From Candolleomyces eurysporus (taxonomy: Eukaryota; Basidiomycota; Agaricomycetes; Agaricales; Psathyrellaceae): a stretch of DNA of 64,000 bases. A program made the translations under genes and the position numbers. The stretch's first letter is position 1. Every line of letters begins with the position of its first letter. Positions 34,889 through 45,900 of this stretch are shown piece after piece. Location: positions 1-64,000 of the forward strand of contig JANBPK010000829.1 in the NCBI GenBank assembly GCA_027579435.1, read 5' to 3'. The notes below the pieces were generated by a model. The model worked only from the letters and a program-made list of their open reading frames with translations, was not told the DNA's origin and ran no database searches.

Positions 34889-36736
34889 ATGTCGCACTCC
34901 AAGACCGATGCCGCCTACAACGCCGTTCCCACTCTCGACGGATCAAACTATACGAGGTGGGCTCAAACTATGGAGTTGTACCTCCTCAGTAAGAGTATGT
35001 GGCAGATAGTGGATGGCAAGATCACCAAGCCCTCTGATGGTGAAAAATTAGAGGCGTGGACTGAGAAGTCTGATTCGGCCAAAGGCCTTATCCTTCTCAA
35101 AATTCGGGAGGATCTTAGGAACGACCATATGAAATCGGACGCTCCTAAGATCTGGGCTGATCTGAAGACCGTATATGGAGCTACTTCAGACTCACAGATC
35201 TTTTCTTGGTTCTGTGAGTGGTACAAGTTCTCCATTCCAGGTTCCCAGAGTCTGCAGAAGGAATTCGCACACTGGGACCTATTGGTCAGTAAGATGAAAG
35301 CCGCCTCCATGGAGATCCCGGAGAAGATCCTAGCCATGCAGCTGGTGGCTACCATGCCTCCAGCTTATGCAAATATTGTGCCCCTTATGGTGGCCGATAT
35401 CAACAAAAAGGAATTGACCGTCGAGAAGGTCAAGTCCTATATGCTTACGGAGTGGGAAAGAAAGCAAAAGCCGGGCAAGAAAGCCCTGGCTAATCGCATC
35501 TCCGCTGTCCAGCGGAAGGGGAATGCTCCCCTTTTCCACCAGCAGCAGAAGGCTTTGCAGCCAACTGCCTCCTCTTCCAAGCAGCACACGGATCAACCGC
35601 AGCAGCAACAACAGAAGAAGGAGAAGCGACAGCGTGCCGGCCGTTCCAAGAAAGGAAAGGGCAAAGGCAAGGCCAAGGCCAATGCTGCCGATACTGGTTC
35701 CGATTCCGAGTCGGACACTTCCAAAGCGGACAATATTTTTGCATCCCTCTCTCTTGCTGATCGAATTCAGCCTGCCACCACCACCTCCTCTGCCGCTGAC
35801 AAATTGTCGCCAGAAGAGGACCCATCATTCAAACTTGTCCAGAATCGCCTTGCCCATATGGCCAACAACCCTATTGGCAAGAAGACTACGTCAAAAGGGG
35901 GTTCTTATCAGAACAACCCCTTTGCCATTCCCTTCGAAGTCCAACCGCCGATCAATTCTGTTGAATATGATCCGGCTCATTCCCAGGCGCATTACGACGC
36001 CGTTCACACCCCCGATATCCACTCTCTCTATCAATTTCCCTCTCTTCCCACATCACTTCCACCTCCTCCCAGGCCTAAAAAGGCCGATGCTTCTACCAGT
36101 TCGGGATACGTCCCGAATTACACAATCGGTCTCCCACGACTCCGCGGAGGAAACTCCAAGAAGTCAACCGATCCTCGCCCGCCTCCCAAGGCCAAATCTA
36201 CCGTTACTCTCATTAGCGGTAGAGGAGCTGTTTCCCGGACCATAGCTGAATCATCACTGGTCCAACAAAAGGAAACCCCTCCATCAGTCTACCCCTGTGT
36301 TGAGAAATCACGCAAGGTAGCAGAATCCCTCCAGGTGGTTAAAACCACCGAGACTATGAAGACGCTCGAAAGAGCAAACTTCGATTCTGAGGAGCAAATG
36401 GCTCCGACTGATGAGGTTGCCATGGTCGAGATGCAGGAAATAGAAGCAAGGGATGAGGCCTTGTTTACAGATGATGAAGATGCCGTCTCCATTGATTCGG
36501 TTCCAGAAAGTCGCAAGAGATCTAGATCTCTTTTGCCAGACACTGAACAACTGAACAGTGAGTGCGATAATTTGGACTCCTCAATTGTTGCTGACTTTGG
36601 TCGCACAGAGAAACCCAAATTAGCTCATCTAACTTATGATGAGTTTAGGACCATGCCCTTCGTTGATACCCCCTTTCTTGCCAGTCAACTTGGAAAGGGA
36701 TGGGACGAAGTGAACGTTGTACCTGGTAAGGTATAG
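34889..36736 (+). CDS. gag: Gag polyprotein of the copia element
   Basis: 615 codons from ATG 34889 to TAG 36734-36736. The N-terminal half is a copia-type Gag (Retrotran_gag_2/UBN2 type), with YTRWAQTMELYLLSK, IWADLKTVYGA and the helical part ending VEKVKSYMLTEWERK. A basic Gln/Lys-rich stretch follows at about 35540-35690 (GKGKGKAKANA), then an acidic and Pro-rich tail. I see no CCHC zinc knuckle. The ATG directly follows a T-run and nag, so it may sit at the start of an exon. The same frame continues into pol after the TAG. Confidence 0.85.
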   Translation: MSHSKTDAAYNAVPTLDGSNYTRWAQTMELYLLSKSMWQIVDGKITKPSDGEKLEAWTEKSDSAKGLILLKIREDLRNDHMKSDAPKIWADLKTVYGATSDSQIFSWFCEWYKFSIPGSQSLQKEFAHWDLLVSKMKAASMEIPEKILAMQLVATMPPAYANIVPLMVADINKKELTVEKVKSYMLTEWERKQKPGKKALANRISAVQRKGNAPLFHQQQKALQPTASSSKQHTDQPQQQQQKKEKRQRAGRSKKGKGKGKAKANAADTGSDSESDTSKADNIFASLSLADRIQPATTTSSAADKLSPEEDPSFKLVQNRLAHMANNPIGKKTTSKGGSYQNNPFAIPFEVQPPINSVEYDPAHSQAHYDAVHTPDIHSLYQFPSLPTSLPPPPRPKKADASTSSGYVPNYTIGLPRLRGGNSKKSTDPRPPPKAKSTVTLISGRGAVSRTIAESSLVQQKETPPSVYPCVEKSRKVAESLQVVKTTETMKTLERANFDSEEQMAPTDEVAMVEMQEIEARDEALFTDDEDAVSIDSVPESRKRSRSLLPDTEQLNSECDNLDSSIVADFGRTEKPKLAHLTYDEFRTMPFVDTPFLASQLGKGWDEVNVVPGKV

Positions 36737-37048
36737 TACAAGGAGTGCATGGAGACGGGGGAAATAATTGAGACCGTGTGGAAGAGATCCTTTTGGATCA
36801 CCGGCCAACTCAATGACTTCTGGGATGACCACAAGAAGGGCTTCCATAAGGGGAAAATCATTCGATTTTGCCCGGATGCCTTTGGGGAAGTCGTCGACAA
36901 TGTCGACATGCAACCCGATGGTGGTTTCATCAAACCAGCAGAATACGTGGCCGTGTACTGAAACACAGGTCTATATCTTGACTACGGTGAGAAGCCGATA
37001 TCAGATCCCCGAGAGGGGTATCGCTGGTTATGGCTTCCTGAAAGCAAG
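36737..37048 (+). other. Gag-pol linker in frame with both, ending at a TGA
   Basis: After the gag TAG the frame stays open for 74 codons to TGA at 36959-36961, then stays open into pol. The stretch has coding character (FWITGQLNDFWDDHKKGF). It is most simply the middle of an ancestral gag-pol frame in which two sense codons have become stops. Confidence 0.65.
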
Positions 37049-40000
37049 ATGTGGAACGAGGTAATGAAAGTGTCGGAAGGCACTTTTACTTACGACGAGC
37101 TGCAGTACCGACAGGACTGCAGTGAGGACTCGATCATGGGATGGTACGCCCTCTCTTCTCCTCTTTCCAAACTATCATTAACGCAAACTCCTACAGCGGT
37201 GACTAGTCATAGCAGTAGCAGTAGTATATTCTTCGCCTGTATAAGTGCTGAAATAGAATATCTTGCATTGCGTGCAGATGATAGTGGAATGAGTAAAAAT
37301 AGAGGATGGATCCTTGATTCTGGAGCAAGTCAACATTTCACCTACGATAGACTAGACCTCGTCGACTATCAAGTCATCGAGGGAAAAGGAGTTACTACGG
37401 CAACTTCGTCTATAGCAATAGAAGGGAAAGGAACTTCATTCCTAGCCCTTTACATTGGTGGGAAGAAATGTGTGATCCGTCTACACTCAGTCTTCTACGT
37501 CTCTAGCTTCAAGGAGAAACTCTTGTCGCTAGGGTGGTTTCTTCAGAACGGTCATACAATGATGGGCGATCAATCTGCAATCGTTCTATTCGATGAGAAT
37601 AGTGTGCCAAGCTTACAAGCTGAGCCATATTCCCATGGGCGGACCGTTTATAGGACTCTACCGGTAAATGTTAATCCGGTAGATCACTTTAACGCCCACA
37701 CTGTCGTGTATTCTGCTAAGTATGAAACTTGGCATCAGCGGATGGGACACCCATCAGTGGATGTTCTTAGGAAAGCTTCCAAGTTTACAAAGAATTTCCC
37801 GAAAGATCTGAAAATTCCCAAAGAACCCGGACTTTGTTCCGGATGTGCAGAAGGAAAGATGACATCAGCATCATTTCCTCCCAGCTCAACTCAAGCTAAG
37901 CATCTCTTTGAGAAAATTCATTCGGATCTTAAGGAATTCCCGATCAAATCGTATCATAAGTATAAATACTTTATCAGCTTCCTTGATGACTTTTCTTCTT
38001 ATTGTTGGATTACGTTGTTGAAAACCAAGGATGACGCCATTAAGTCATTCCGGCACTTCGTTGCCATGGTTAAAACGCAATTCAATTCCGAAATCAAAGG
38101 TCTGATGACCGATTTCGGGGGAGAATACAAGTCTCGCGCCTTTGATAACTTGCTCAAAGAGCTTGGAATCAAGGAGTTGGCCTCTGCGCCAAGGACTCCT
38201 CAACAAAACGGGAGAGCTGAGCGATTAAACAGGACGATAATGGATAAAGCGGAAGCCATGCGGCATTACGCTAGTATTCCACAGTCCTGGTGGGAATTCT
38301 CTGTGGAACATGCGGTGCATGTCTACAATCGAACTCCAATTAGGAGATTAGATTTTAAGACTCCGTATGAACTTCTTTACAAAGAAGCTCCTGATGTATC
38401 ACACTTATGTGTCTTTGGTTGCCTAGCATGGGTTCGGGTTAATCCCGAGAACCGACGGAATAAGTTAAGTCCGAAGGCTAGACCTATGATCTATCTAGGA
38501 AACCGAAAAGGGGTGAAAGGGTTTCTATTTATGTTCATTGCTGATAATACGGTGCAAATAGGGACTAAGGCTATGTTTGATGAACAAGCCTTTCCCAAGT
38601 CCAAAGATTTCAAGTTACCGAAATATACCTCGGTTAAAACTAAGGAATCTCACAACAAATCAGACGACAAGCCATCAGAATTCTCTGAGGAAGAATCTTT
38701 CACTAGAACGCGAAAGAAAGATTTCTCTCGTCCCCATCAACAAAGAGATCAGTNGCCCCCTTCCGACGGGAACGGGACCACTGACGATCCGCCTGAACGG
38801 CCCGCCGAGATGCCCGAAGATAGACCTCAGGGGGAGCCTAGACGCTCCGGCCGCCAGGTAAAACCTCCGACTCGACCAGGAAACGTCTATGGTGAATCGA
38901 AAGCACCCACGCAAATATTGCGTGAGGTATCAGGGGAAAAAGGGTGGACTAAGGCAATTGGTGAGAAGGCAAAAGCTCCTCCCAAGCCTAAGCAGAAGCA
39001 AAAAGGGAATCCCGGCCCGAGCACTGCACCACCGCTTCCAGAAAATGTACCTCTCCCTGAGATACCTGCAGGCGAAGTCGAGGATATTGACGATCCCACG
39101 ACAGATGGATATCAGAGTAGTAATCTCACGGTTTCTACGGAATGGAATTCATCGGATGCTGAACGGCAGATGCCGAGGAAGTACGTCGTGGACAAATACA
39201 GTCCAAAGAAACGGAATCGTCATGTCAAACGGACTAGGCGTGCTCAAAAGAAACAGAAAGCTACTGTTGCAGAGCTATGCCGCAATGGGGGAGAAGATTT
39301 TGCCAATTTTCTGCTAGCCCAAGCAGTTCCAGAGATGGATTCTGGCAAACTTCCAAACAAAAGTCCACGCAATTGGACCTTTCGAGATTTACAACGGCTA
39401 CCTGAAGCCAAAAGAAGAGAATGGAGAAAGGCAATGTCCAAAGAGATTGATGCTCTCAAAGGATGCCAAGTCTTCAAACTTGTCGAACTCCCGAAAGGGA
39501 GAAAGGCAATCAAAGGCAGATGGGTCTTTGATATTAAGTCCGATGGACGTAAAAGGGCCCGGTATGTTGCCAAAGGGTTCTCTCAGATTGAGGGAATAGA
39601 TTTCGAAGCTTTGTTCTCACCTGTTGTCAGGTATGAGAGTGTTCGTTTTGTCTTTGCGCTTGCAGCCATTCACGGATGGTATATGACAGCAGTTGACGTA
39701 AAAACGGCATTTCCCTATGGGAAGCTTGATGAAGAAATCTATATGGAACAACCCAAAGGCTTTCATCATAAGGGTCAGGAACGGAAAGTCTACCGTCTCT
39801 GCCGGGCCATTTATGGCCTCAAGCAAGCTGCTCGTGCGTGGTGGCAAGAGCTTGAACAGTCTGTGAAGAAAATGGGCTTTGTGCGCCTCAATGCAGACTC
39901 CAGGATATTCATATTCCACTCCAAGCGAGGAGTTGTCATCCTAATTGCATATGTGGATGATATTATCTTCTTTGGGAAGAAAACTCTCGCTGATGAGAAA

Positions 40001-40903
40001 AAGGCTGAGTTTATGCTGAAATGGGAATGCCAAGATCTCAGGACGCCGACCGAGTTTCTAAGCATGTGCATCAAAATAGATGGAGATAAGATCAGTCTTG
40101 ATCAAACTGTCTATCTTGAGAAGGTTCTAGAACGCTTTGGCATGACTAATGCTAAAGCGGCAAGAACTCCCATGGTTGAAGGGTATTACCCCTCAAAGCA
40201 TACAGGGCCAAACAACTTGATGCTTACGCGCAAGTACCAATCAGTGATCGGATCCTTGCTATATTTGATGCTAGGAACACGACCCAATATTGCCTATGCT
40301 GTTACCAAAATGGCACAGCATTGCGCCAACCCGACCGAAGAGCACTTATCCAAGGCTCTTTATATAATGAAATATTTGGCGGGTACTCGTAACTATTCAT
40401 TATTTTACGAAGGACGCAAGGGCATGGCTTTTGGCCTCGAGTCTTACACCGATGCTGACTACGCCCAGGATCCTACGCACAGGCTCTCCCAAACAGGCAA
40501 CTTAGTCCTCCTCGCGAGCGGTGCGGTTTCTTGGAAATCCTTTACCCAAAAATCGATAGCTACGTCATCAACAGAAGCCGAATATATGGCACTGTTTGAT
40601 TGTGCAAAGCAAGTCGCGTGGCTTCGGCTACTCTTAGGGGAATTGGGGTTACCTATGAAAGCTCCCACACCAATCTACGTTGATAATCAGGGCACTATTT
40701 TTAACGCCTCAAATCCAGTAATGGAGAAGCACACTAAGCATATTGAAGTGCGCTATCACAAGATCAGGGAGTATGTAGAAGAAAAGCGAGTGAGCTTATT
40801 CTATATCCTGACCGACGAAAACCCAGTGGATATTTTTACTAAACCCCTTGGATGGGTAAAGTTTGAAACATTCCGCAAGTCATTAGGCTTGGTATTTCAC
40901 TAA
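37049..40903 (+). CDS. pol: Pol polyprotein of the copia element (protease, integrase, RT, RNase H)
   Basis: 1284 residues, no stop. The aspartic protease motif WILDSGASQHF is at about 88-98. The integrase zinc domain has H-x-H (TWHQRMGHPS) and CSGC. The DDE core has D in HSDLKEF, D in LMTDFGGEY and E in QNGRAERLNR. An acidic and Pro-rich spacer holds N38754 (in frame). RT starts at AIKGRWVFDIKSDG, with VDVKTAFPYG and the catalytic YVDDIIFFG. RNase H has YTDADYA, SSTEAEYMA and VDNQGT. In copia elements these parts mature the Gag-Pol protein, copy the RNA and insert the cDNA. All catalytic residues are present. The annotated ATG is only the first in this open stretch. The frame continues upstream to the TGA at 36959. 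Confidence 0.93.
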   Translation: MWNEVMKVSEGTFTYDELQYRQDCSEDSIMGWYALSSPLSKLSLTQTPTAVTSHSSSSSIFFACISAEIEYLALRADDSGMSKNRGWILDSGASQHFTYDRLDLVDYQVIEGKGVTTATSSIAIEGKGTSFLALYIGGKKCVIRLHSVFYVSSFKEKLLSLGWFLQNGHTMMGDQSAIVLFDENSVPSLQAEPYSHGRTVYRTLPVNVNPVDHFNAHTVVYSAKYETWHQRMGHPSVDVLRKASKFTKNFPKDLKIPKEPGLCSGCAEGKMTSASFPPSSTQAKHLFEKIHSDLKEFPIKSYHKYKYFISFLDDFSSYCWITLLKTKDDAIKSFRHFVAMVKTQFNSEIKGLMTDFGGEYKSRAFDNLLKELGIKELASAPRTPQQNGRAERLNRTIMDKAEAMRHYASIPQSWWEFSVEHAVHVYNRTPIRRLDFKTPYELLYKEAPDVSHLCVFGCLAWVRVNPENRRNKLSPKARPMIYLGNRKGVKGFLFMFIADNTVQIGTKAMFDEQAFPKSKDFKLPKYTSVKTKESHNKSDDKPSEFSEEESFTRTRKKDFSRPHQQRDQXPPSDGNGTTDDPPERPAEMPEDRPQGEPRRSGRQVKPPTRPGNVYGESKAPTQILREVSGEKGWTKAIGEKAKAPPKPKQKQKGNPGPSTAPPLPENVPLPEIPAGEVEDIDDPTTDGYQSSNLTVSTEWNSSDAERQMPRKYVVDKYSPKKRNRHVKRTRRAQKKQKATVAELCRNGGEDFANFLLAQAVPEMDSGKLPNKSPRNWTFRDLQRLPEAKRREWRKAMSKEIDALKGCQVFKLVELPKGRKAIKGRWVFDIKSDGRKRARYVAKGFSQIEGIDFEALFSPVVRYESVRFVFALAAIHGWYMTAVDVKTAFPYGKLDEEIYMEQPKGFHHKGQERKVYRLCRAIYGLKQAARAWWQELEQSVKKMGFVRLNADSRIFIFHSKRGVVILIAYVDDIIFFGKKTLADEKKAEFMLKWECQDLRTPTEFLSMCIKIDGDKISLDQTVYLEKVLERFGMTNAKAARTPMVEGYYPSKHTGPNNLMLTRKYQSVIGSLLYLMLGTRPNIAYAVTKMAQHCANPTEEHLSKALYIMKYLAGTRNYSLFYEGRKGMAFGLESYTDADYAQDPTHRLSQTGNLVLLASGAVSWKSFTQKSIATSSTEAEYMALFDCAKQVAWLRLLLGELGLPMKAPTPIYVDNQGTIFNASNPVMEKHTKHIEVRYHKIREYVEEKRVSLFYILTDENPVDIFTKPLGWVKFETFRKSLGLVFH

Positions 40904-40939
40904 GCATGATTGGCGCTTAACTATTCACTGTGGAATAGA

Positions 40940-40952
40940 ACGCGAAGGGGAG
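40940..40952 (+). promoter_or_regulatory. Polypurine tract
   Basis: gcgaaggggag lies immediately before the 3' LTR, the usual place and composition of the plus-strand primer of LTR retrotransposons. Confidence 0.75.
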
Positions 40953-41380
40953 TGTTGAACTTATGAGAAATAGACGCCTATTCCATGGCGCTTATTACAT
41001 AAACCTCTATAAATAGTATTACGTAGTATATTCAGTATATAGTAGGTCTAGTAGTATTCTAGGTTCAGCTTCTAGAGCAACGCGTCATAATGGTGTTAGA
41101 ATGACACCTTAAGCACGCAATGCTCAGTCATCCAATGTGCACAGACCACTAGGTGACTTTGTGTGACGTTATGGTCACATATTTGAGTAGTATATAAACC
41201 ATGTAGTTTAGTACGAATAAAGCTCGAAGCACTTTCTATAAGCAAAGTCAGTAGTACATCCCTCAAGCATCACCCAGTAGCCGATCTTAGTACAATGGTA
41301 TGTCTCAACAACATACTCTCCCTACTTGTAGCTGCGCGACACAAGGACTCGCATTACCATGCGAGAAATGCTGTCTAACA
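40953..41380 (+). repeat. 3' LTR
   Basis: Same boundaries as the 5' LTR (TGTTGAAC to TCTAACA), 428 bp. Most differences in the first 250 bases are C/T or G/A transitions. The last 100 bases differ more. A Plavaka element begins three bases after its end. Confidence 0.92.
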
Positions 41381-41383
41381 GTA

Positions 41384-41730
41384 CTTGGCTGTCTATTACA
41401 AGTCCAATTGGACTCCACTGGACTCCACTGGACATCTACTAGTCTTTGACAAAAATATAACCTTGGAGTAAAAGTCTGATGGATGTCTAGTGGACTCCAA
41501 TAGAGTCTGCTAGACTCCGTTATCAGTCCAGTGCAAGTCTAGTGCCGGTTTAGTGTGAGTCTAGCACCAATCTAGTGTGAGTCCAGTATCAGTCTAGTGA
41601 TCAGTTTAGTTTATAAGCTTAATATAAGTGAGTCCACCAGTCCAGCACCAGTCCAGTTTTCCAGCAATGAGTATTGGTCCAGTAATCCAGTATAAGTCCA
41701 CCAGTCCAGTACCAGTCTGACTGACACTAC
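41384..41730. repeat. Left terminal and subterminal repeats of the Plavaka element
   Basis: Many copies of a 10-20 base unit built on agtccagt or agtctagt, for example cagtgcaagtctagtgcc and gtgagtctagcaccaatc. In CACTA elements such arrays bind the transposase. The region is non-coding. Confidence 0.75.
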
Positions 41731-42095
41731 ATCAGCAAAACGTCCACCTGCTAATGTTGCTAGGCTTAGCTAGAAATTGCTAGAGCGGACTAGATACACT
41801 AGATTAACTATAGAAATACACTCTCTAGTTATATGGTTTACATAGTCTCTGTAGCTCATATAGTTGCCCTTGAAGAATTATCGAGATACCAATGGCATGA
41901 TGTTGATTTGTAGGTATTGTACTACTGATATTACTGAAGTACATACCACATAAAGCATGAGAGGTACATGGAAGAATGATAGTAATGACGTACAAACTGA
42001 AATGACGGCAAAAATCCTCAAGATGCCAGAAAGAGAGATTGATTGAGTACAAAGATAACAACCTATGTTGCCAATACTGTAGCACCAAGTCACAA

Positions 42096-42488
42096 TTAGC
42101 ACACGTTAGGTGGAAGGGGAGGGGGTTGGAGAAGTGTAGAGACTCGAACTATTTGCGCAGGGATCTCAATGTTGTGTTCAACAAGGAGCCCCTTTAAGCT
42201 GCAAATGATGGTGGCCTGGAGCTTGAAGGCCGACGAGGATGCAATAAGCATGAGCTCAGTCACTCGGAGAGCACCAGCCAGCTCATTGTACTTCTTCTGA
42301 AAAGCCTCCAGTGTCAACTTCTCCACTAAATCATCAACCCCAACAACGGCTGCACCCTGGCCACCCTCCAAGTTAGCAGAAGCTGCAGTGCCGTTGAGTG
42401 GAGAGCTTGGCTGAGGCTTGGGTTTGGTTGCGGCAACTGGAGTGAAGAGCCAAGGTGGATTTTGCTCAGGCTGGGGGGATTTTTGCAA
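42096..42488 (-). CDS. Possible accessory ORF of the Plavaka element
   Basis: 130 codons with a Pro/Lys-rich N-terminus and a helical, coiled-coil-like second half (KLTLEAFQKKYNELAGALRV). Other open frames overlap its upstream flank (42604-42326 and 42717-42466 minus), so it may be the last exon of a longer gene. I do not recognise it. Its position downstream of the transposase suggests an element-encoded accessory protein. Confidence 0.35.
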   Translation of the reverse strand: MQKSPQPEQNPPWLFTPVAATKPKPQPSSPLNGTAASANLEGGQGAAVVGVDDLVEKLTLEAFQKKYNELAGALRVTELMLIASSSAFKLQATIICSLKGLLVEHNIEIPAQIVRVSTLLQPPPLPPNVC

Positions 42489-42919
42489 GAGTGGAGATTT
42501 TCGTGGGCGGAGGTGAGCTTGATCGGTCCACTGATGTTGGACTTAGAGGTGCTGGGCTGGGAGGGACGCCAGTGTAGAAGGCTTGGGGGAGGTGGGAATG
42601 GCAAGAGTAAGAGCCATCGGTGCTAAGGTTGAGCGTCAGCAGCGGCAACAAGGAAAAGGTAAAACCGAAGGCAGAATTCCTAAGTGGGTGTACTGCCAGT
42701 GTCAGTTTATGACTCATACAATTCTGAGAAGGCGTACCTCAAGTCCGCATAATCTGCCAGACAACCTAACCTCCACGGCCTGCAAGAGTACGGGGATCGT
42801 TGCAATGGTAAGGAACAAAGAGAGATAAGGATGCCGCTGGCAGTAATGTCACATGTCACACTCGTACTGCACCGAGCACGGTGGCAAAATATTAACAAGG
42901 TGCACAGTCGCAAAAGGGA

Positions 42920-45900
42920 TCAGGATATTATTTCATGGGCATGGTGGTCAGCAAACTTATTTACATAGTAGGCCTGGAAGGCATAGAGTGTATCCTGGCA
43001 GTCAAAATTGACAGGAAGGAACGAGTTCCCAAATGCCGGCATGAGGTGGACTCCCCACAAAAAAGAATCAAGATGGACGACACTTTGACTGCGGTAGCCA
43101 TTTTCAATTTCTGGCGCTACCCACCAGAGCCCAGTGATTGGGTCTGGCCCACGACCCCAGGTTTGGAACCAGTCAACAAGCGCACAAGGATAAGTCTTGG
43201 CGCCATAGGTGAATGAAAAGAGTAGTTGCACCTGCGCAACACTCATCCTTTTCATCCCTGGCTCCGACTCGTCCACAACAACGAGGGCACAATCCCGCCC
43301 CTCGCCTCTCTTCCTCCATGTTGGTGCTGACCGGATCCGCTCGCGCCGCATCCCTCAACGACCTGAGTTATCGCTTGGGGCATAGAAGGTGGAGATTGCT
43401 GAATGGTAGACTCGAATTCATCCTGTAATCTGAGGGCATTCATTGAGTGGGACAGGACGTGCAGTGGGCAGTGGAGAGCGAGAGCAATCATGGTTTTGAT
43501 TTAGTTGGTCGTATAGAAAACATCGGGCCAGCTCTGGGAGCTGGGGCTGATGAATGGCGTTGGCAAGTTCTTGGAGGGTCTTGGGGTACACCCGCCCACG
43601 GACTAGATTTAATCAGTCCCTGTTGTCAACCAAGCTTGCAGGTGCACTCACCATGGCGGCATGCAAGGGTGACATTCCCTTCAACAAATTCCATCTGATC
43701 ACTGTCAACGGTCTCCCATTCACCGTCAACCTCCCACAATACCTGCCCCTTGCGCACGGCATCAATAACAGGCAAAGGAAGCATACGTGAAGGGTTTAAA
43801 AGACCCTTCCAAACAAAATCAACCCTGGCTCCAGCCAGCTTGTCCAAGCGCTGGTTGGTGAGCAGCATCTGACCCAAGGCATCATAGCGATTTGATCGCC
43901 GCCAGGGTCTCTTGACTGCTGTGGTATGTCGTGACTCGGTGATGGAGGAACATAGTCCTCCAGGAGCGCCAAAATCTTTGATCAAGGTTCGGTAATGAGA
44001 TAAGGCGTGCTGGCGAGGAAGCAAGAAGCCAGTAGGGCGCACACCAGCCTCCCAGAAGATCTCTCGGTAGTGATAAAACCACTGAAGAGCAGTATCCAGG
44101 TTCTTCAATGTATCTTCGGTGATATCGGCACGTCGAGCAATATAGCAAAAATCCAGAAATGATGAGATGCACTGAACCACCTTGTCGGGTACGTGGCCCT
44201 TGATGGCAGGGAGGTATACCTATTGACACAAATATCAGACTTCAAGTGACTCTTGAGAAAATGAAAGACCCTTGCCTTCATCAGAGCTTTTGAATTGTCA
44301 CCAGTCCACTGCTTGAACCGGCGCCCTTGAGGAAAACGCCGCAGTCCAGGAAAAGGAGGTGCTGCCGCTATGCTAGAAGATGACCGAGAAAGTCAACAAC
44401 TGTATAGAACCAATGAGCCTGGAAGGTGACATACCGTCGGTCAATATCATCCAATATTTTGCCAGCACGTTTCTCCCCATGCTCCAAGGCCAAGTAATCG
44501 CCAACCCACGTCACAAGGTGGTCTTTGAACGTCCCCTTGATGACCTGATGAAGTAGGTCAGGGGTCAACATCTCGTGAATATCAGCACGAGGGAAATCAT
44601 GCGTGAATGGCTATTCAAGTTCCATCAGGCAGAGTAGAAGAAGAAATGTGCAAAACATACCAAAATGTTGTTATCCAGGCCATATGAGTCCCACAACCAT
44701 CCACCGTCACCATCTGCCTCTTGAATCAACATTTCTGTGAACTCTCGTGTTCGTCGACCTGATGGTCCATCTAAATCCTTATTCATTCCAGTGCATCTAC
44801 AAGTGTGGCCATAAGATCTCCGAGCAGTAATTGATCAGAGAAAAAACTAAGAGACGAACTTTGGGCACCATCCTTGCCCGATTCCTGCCAGAGCTACTTG
44901 CTCAGGATAGTCAGCGATGAACACTGCCAACTCGTAAATAACGCACCGGAAATATCCATCTGGGCAGCGTTGAACTACTGGGGTCTCCATCCCATCTCGG
45001 AGAGGTTGTAGGATGCGGGAGATGGACGTGTGGTACAATTCCCGCTTGAATTTGCGGAACACGGTGTCATTGTCATATTTCTGGTCACCTACGGGTTGAG
45101 GAGTTAACACTGTATGGAAGTCATGCAATCAAACGGCACTGTAACGACGTACACTTCCTTCCACCCCCTCACCCCTACACTATCCCGCCTCTTACAACAC
45201 AACCCCCAACAACCCCAAATAACGCGCCCCTACCCAAACCCCTTTACCATACAACACCAAATAACGCGCCCCTATTTATACCTACTGCGTCTCGATCCCA
45301 GCTTTACCCCAGCTTTTGCTCTACTTTGTATTCTCTCTCTCGCTCTTCTACGAACATAGACGTTTGTTGTGTGTACCTTCTGGTCCCGTAAGTGTTGACT
45401 ACCTAGTGTAGTCTTCCAGGCACCTACTCTTTGGTATTGCAAGAAAACCGATAGGGACAACAGCATTCCAATGGGCACGCTGGACACTGTTGTGAATATT
45501 GCCAATAGAGAGATAAAGAGGGTGGTATTCAACATGGCCTGTTGCCACAGATACCGTAGTCTTATCACTACCCAAAATGATAGGGCAGGGCATGCATCCT
45601 TCCCGAGAGTTGTTGTCCTCATAGATCTTGTTCTATAGATTCAAGAGACAGTTAGACTTGCCAGATAGACATGACAAACAGAGNAAAAAAACTCACACTG
45701 CGCCTCCACATAAAGTTTCCTGACATAAAATCACTCCGGCACCTCTGCCCCCGTTCATCAGTCTCCACATATGGTGCATAGTCGAACTGCCCATCAAAAT
45801 CCGGATTGTCTAGCATGTTGCTAATCACCTGCGCTGGATTGCGGTACCAGACTTCATACGAAGCTGACTTCCATTGGGTGTCGGCGAGATTCTCGTTGTT

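Larger units (their letters stand above)
33256..41380 (+). mobile_element. Ty1/copia LTR retrotransposon
   Basis: Two LTRs of 430 and 428 bp with TGTT...AACA ends flank gag and pol in the order protease, integrase, RT, RNase H, which defines Ty1/copia. The LTRs differ at roughly 20 positions by eye, so the insertion is not recent. The 5 bases outside the two ends (gcgat and gtaca once the later insertion is removed) do not match, so no target-site duplication is visible. Confidence 0.93.

Noticed and set aside
33256..41380. 5-bp target-site duplication for the copia element
   Set aside because: The bases outside the two LTRs (gcgat and gtaca) do not match.
41395..41730. CRISPR-like array
   Set aside because: Units are irregular, lack constant-length spacers and mirror the other end of a transposon in a eukaryotic genome.
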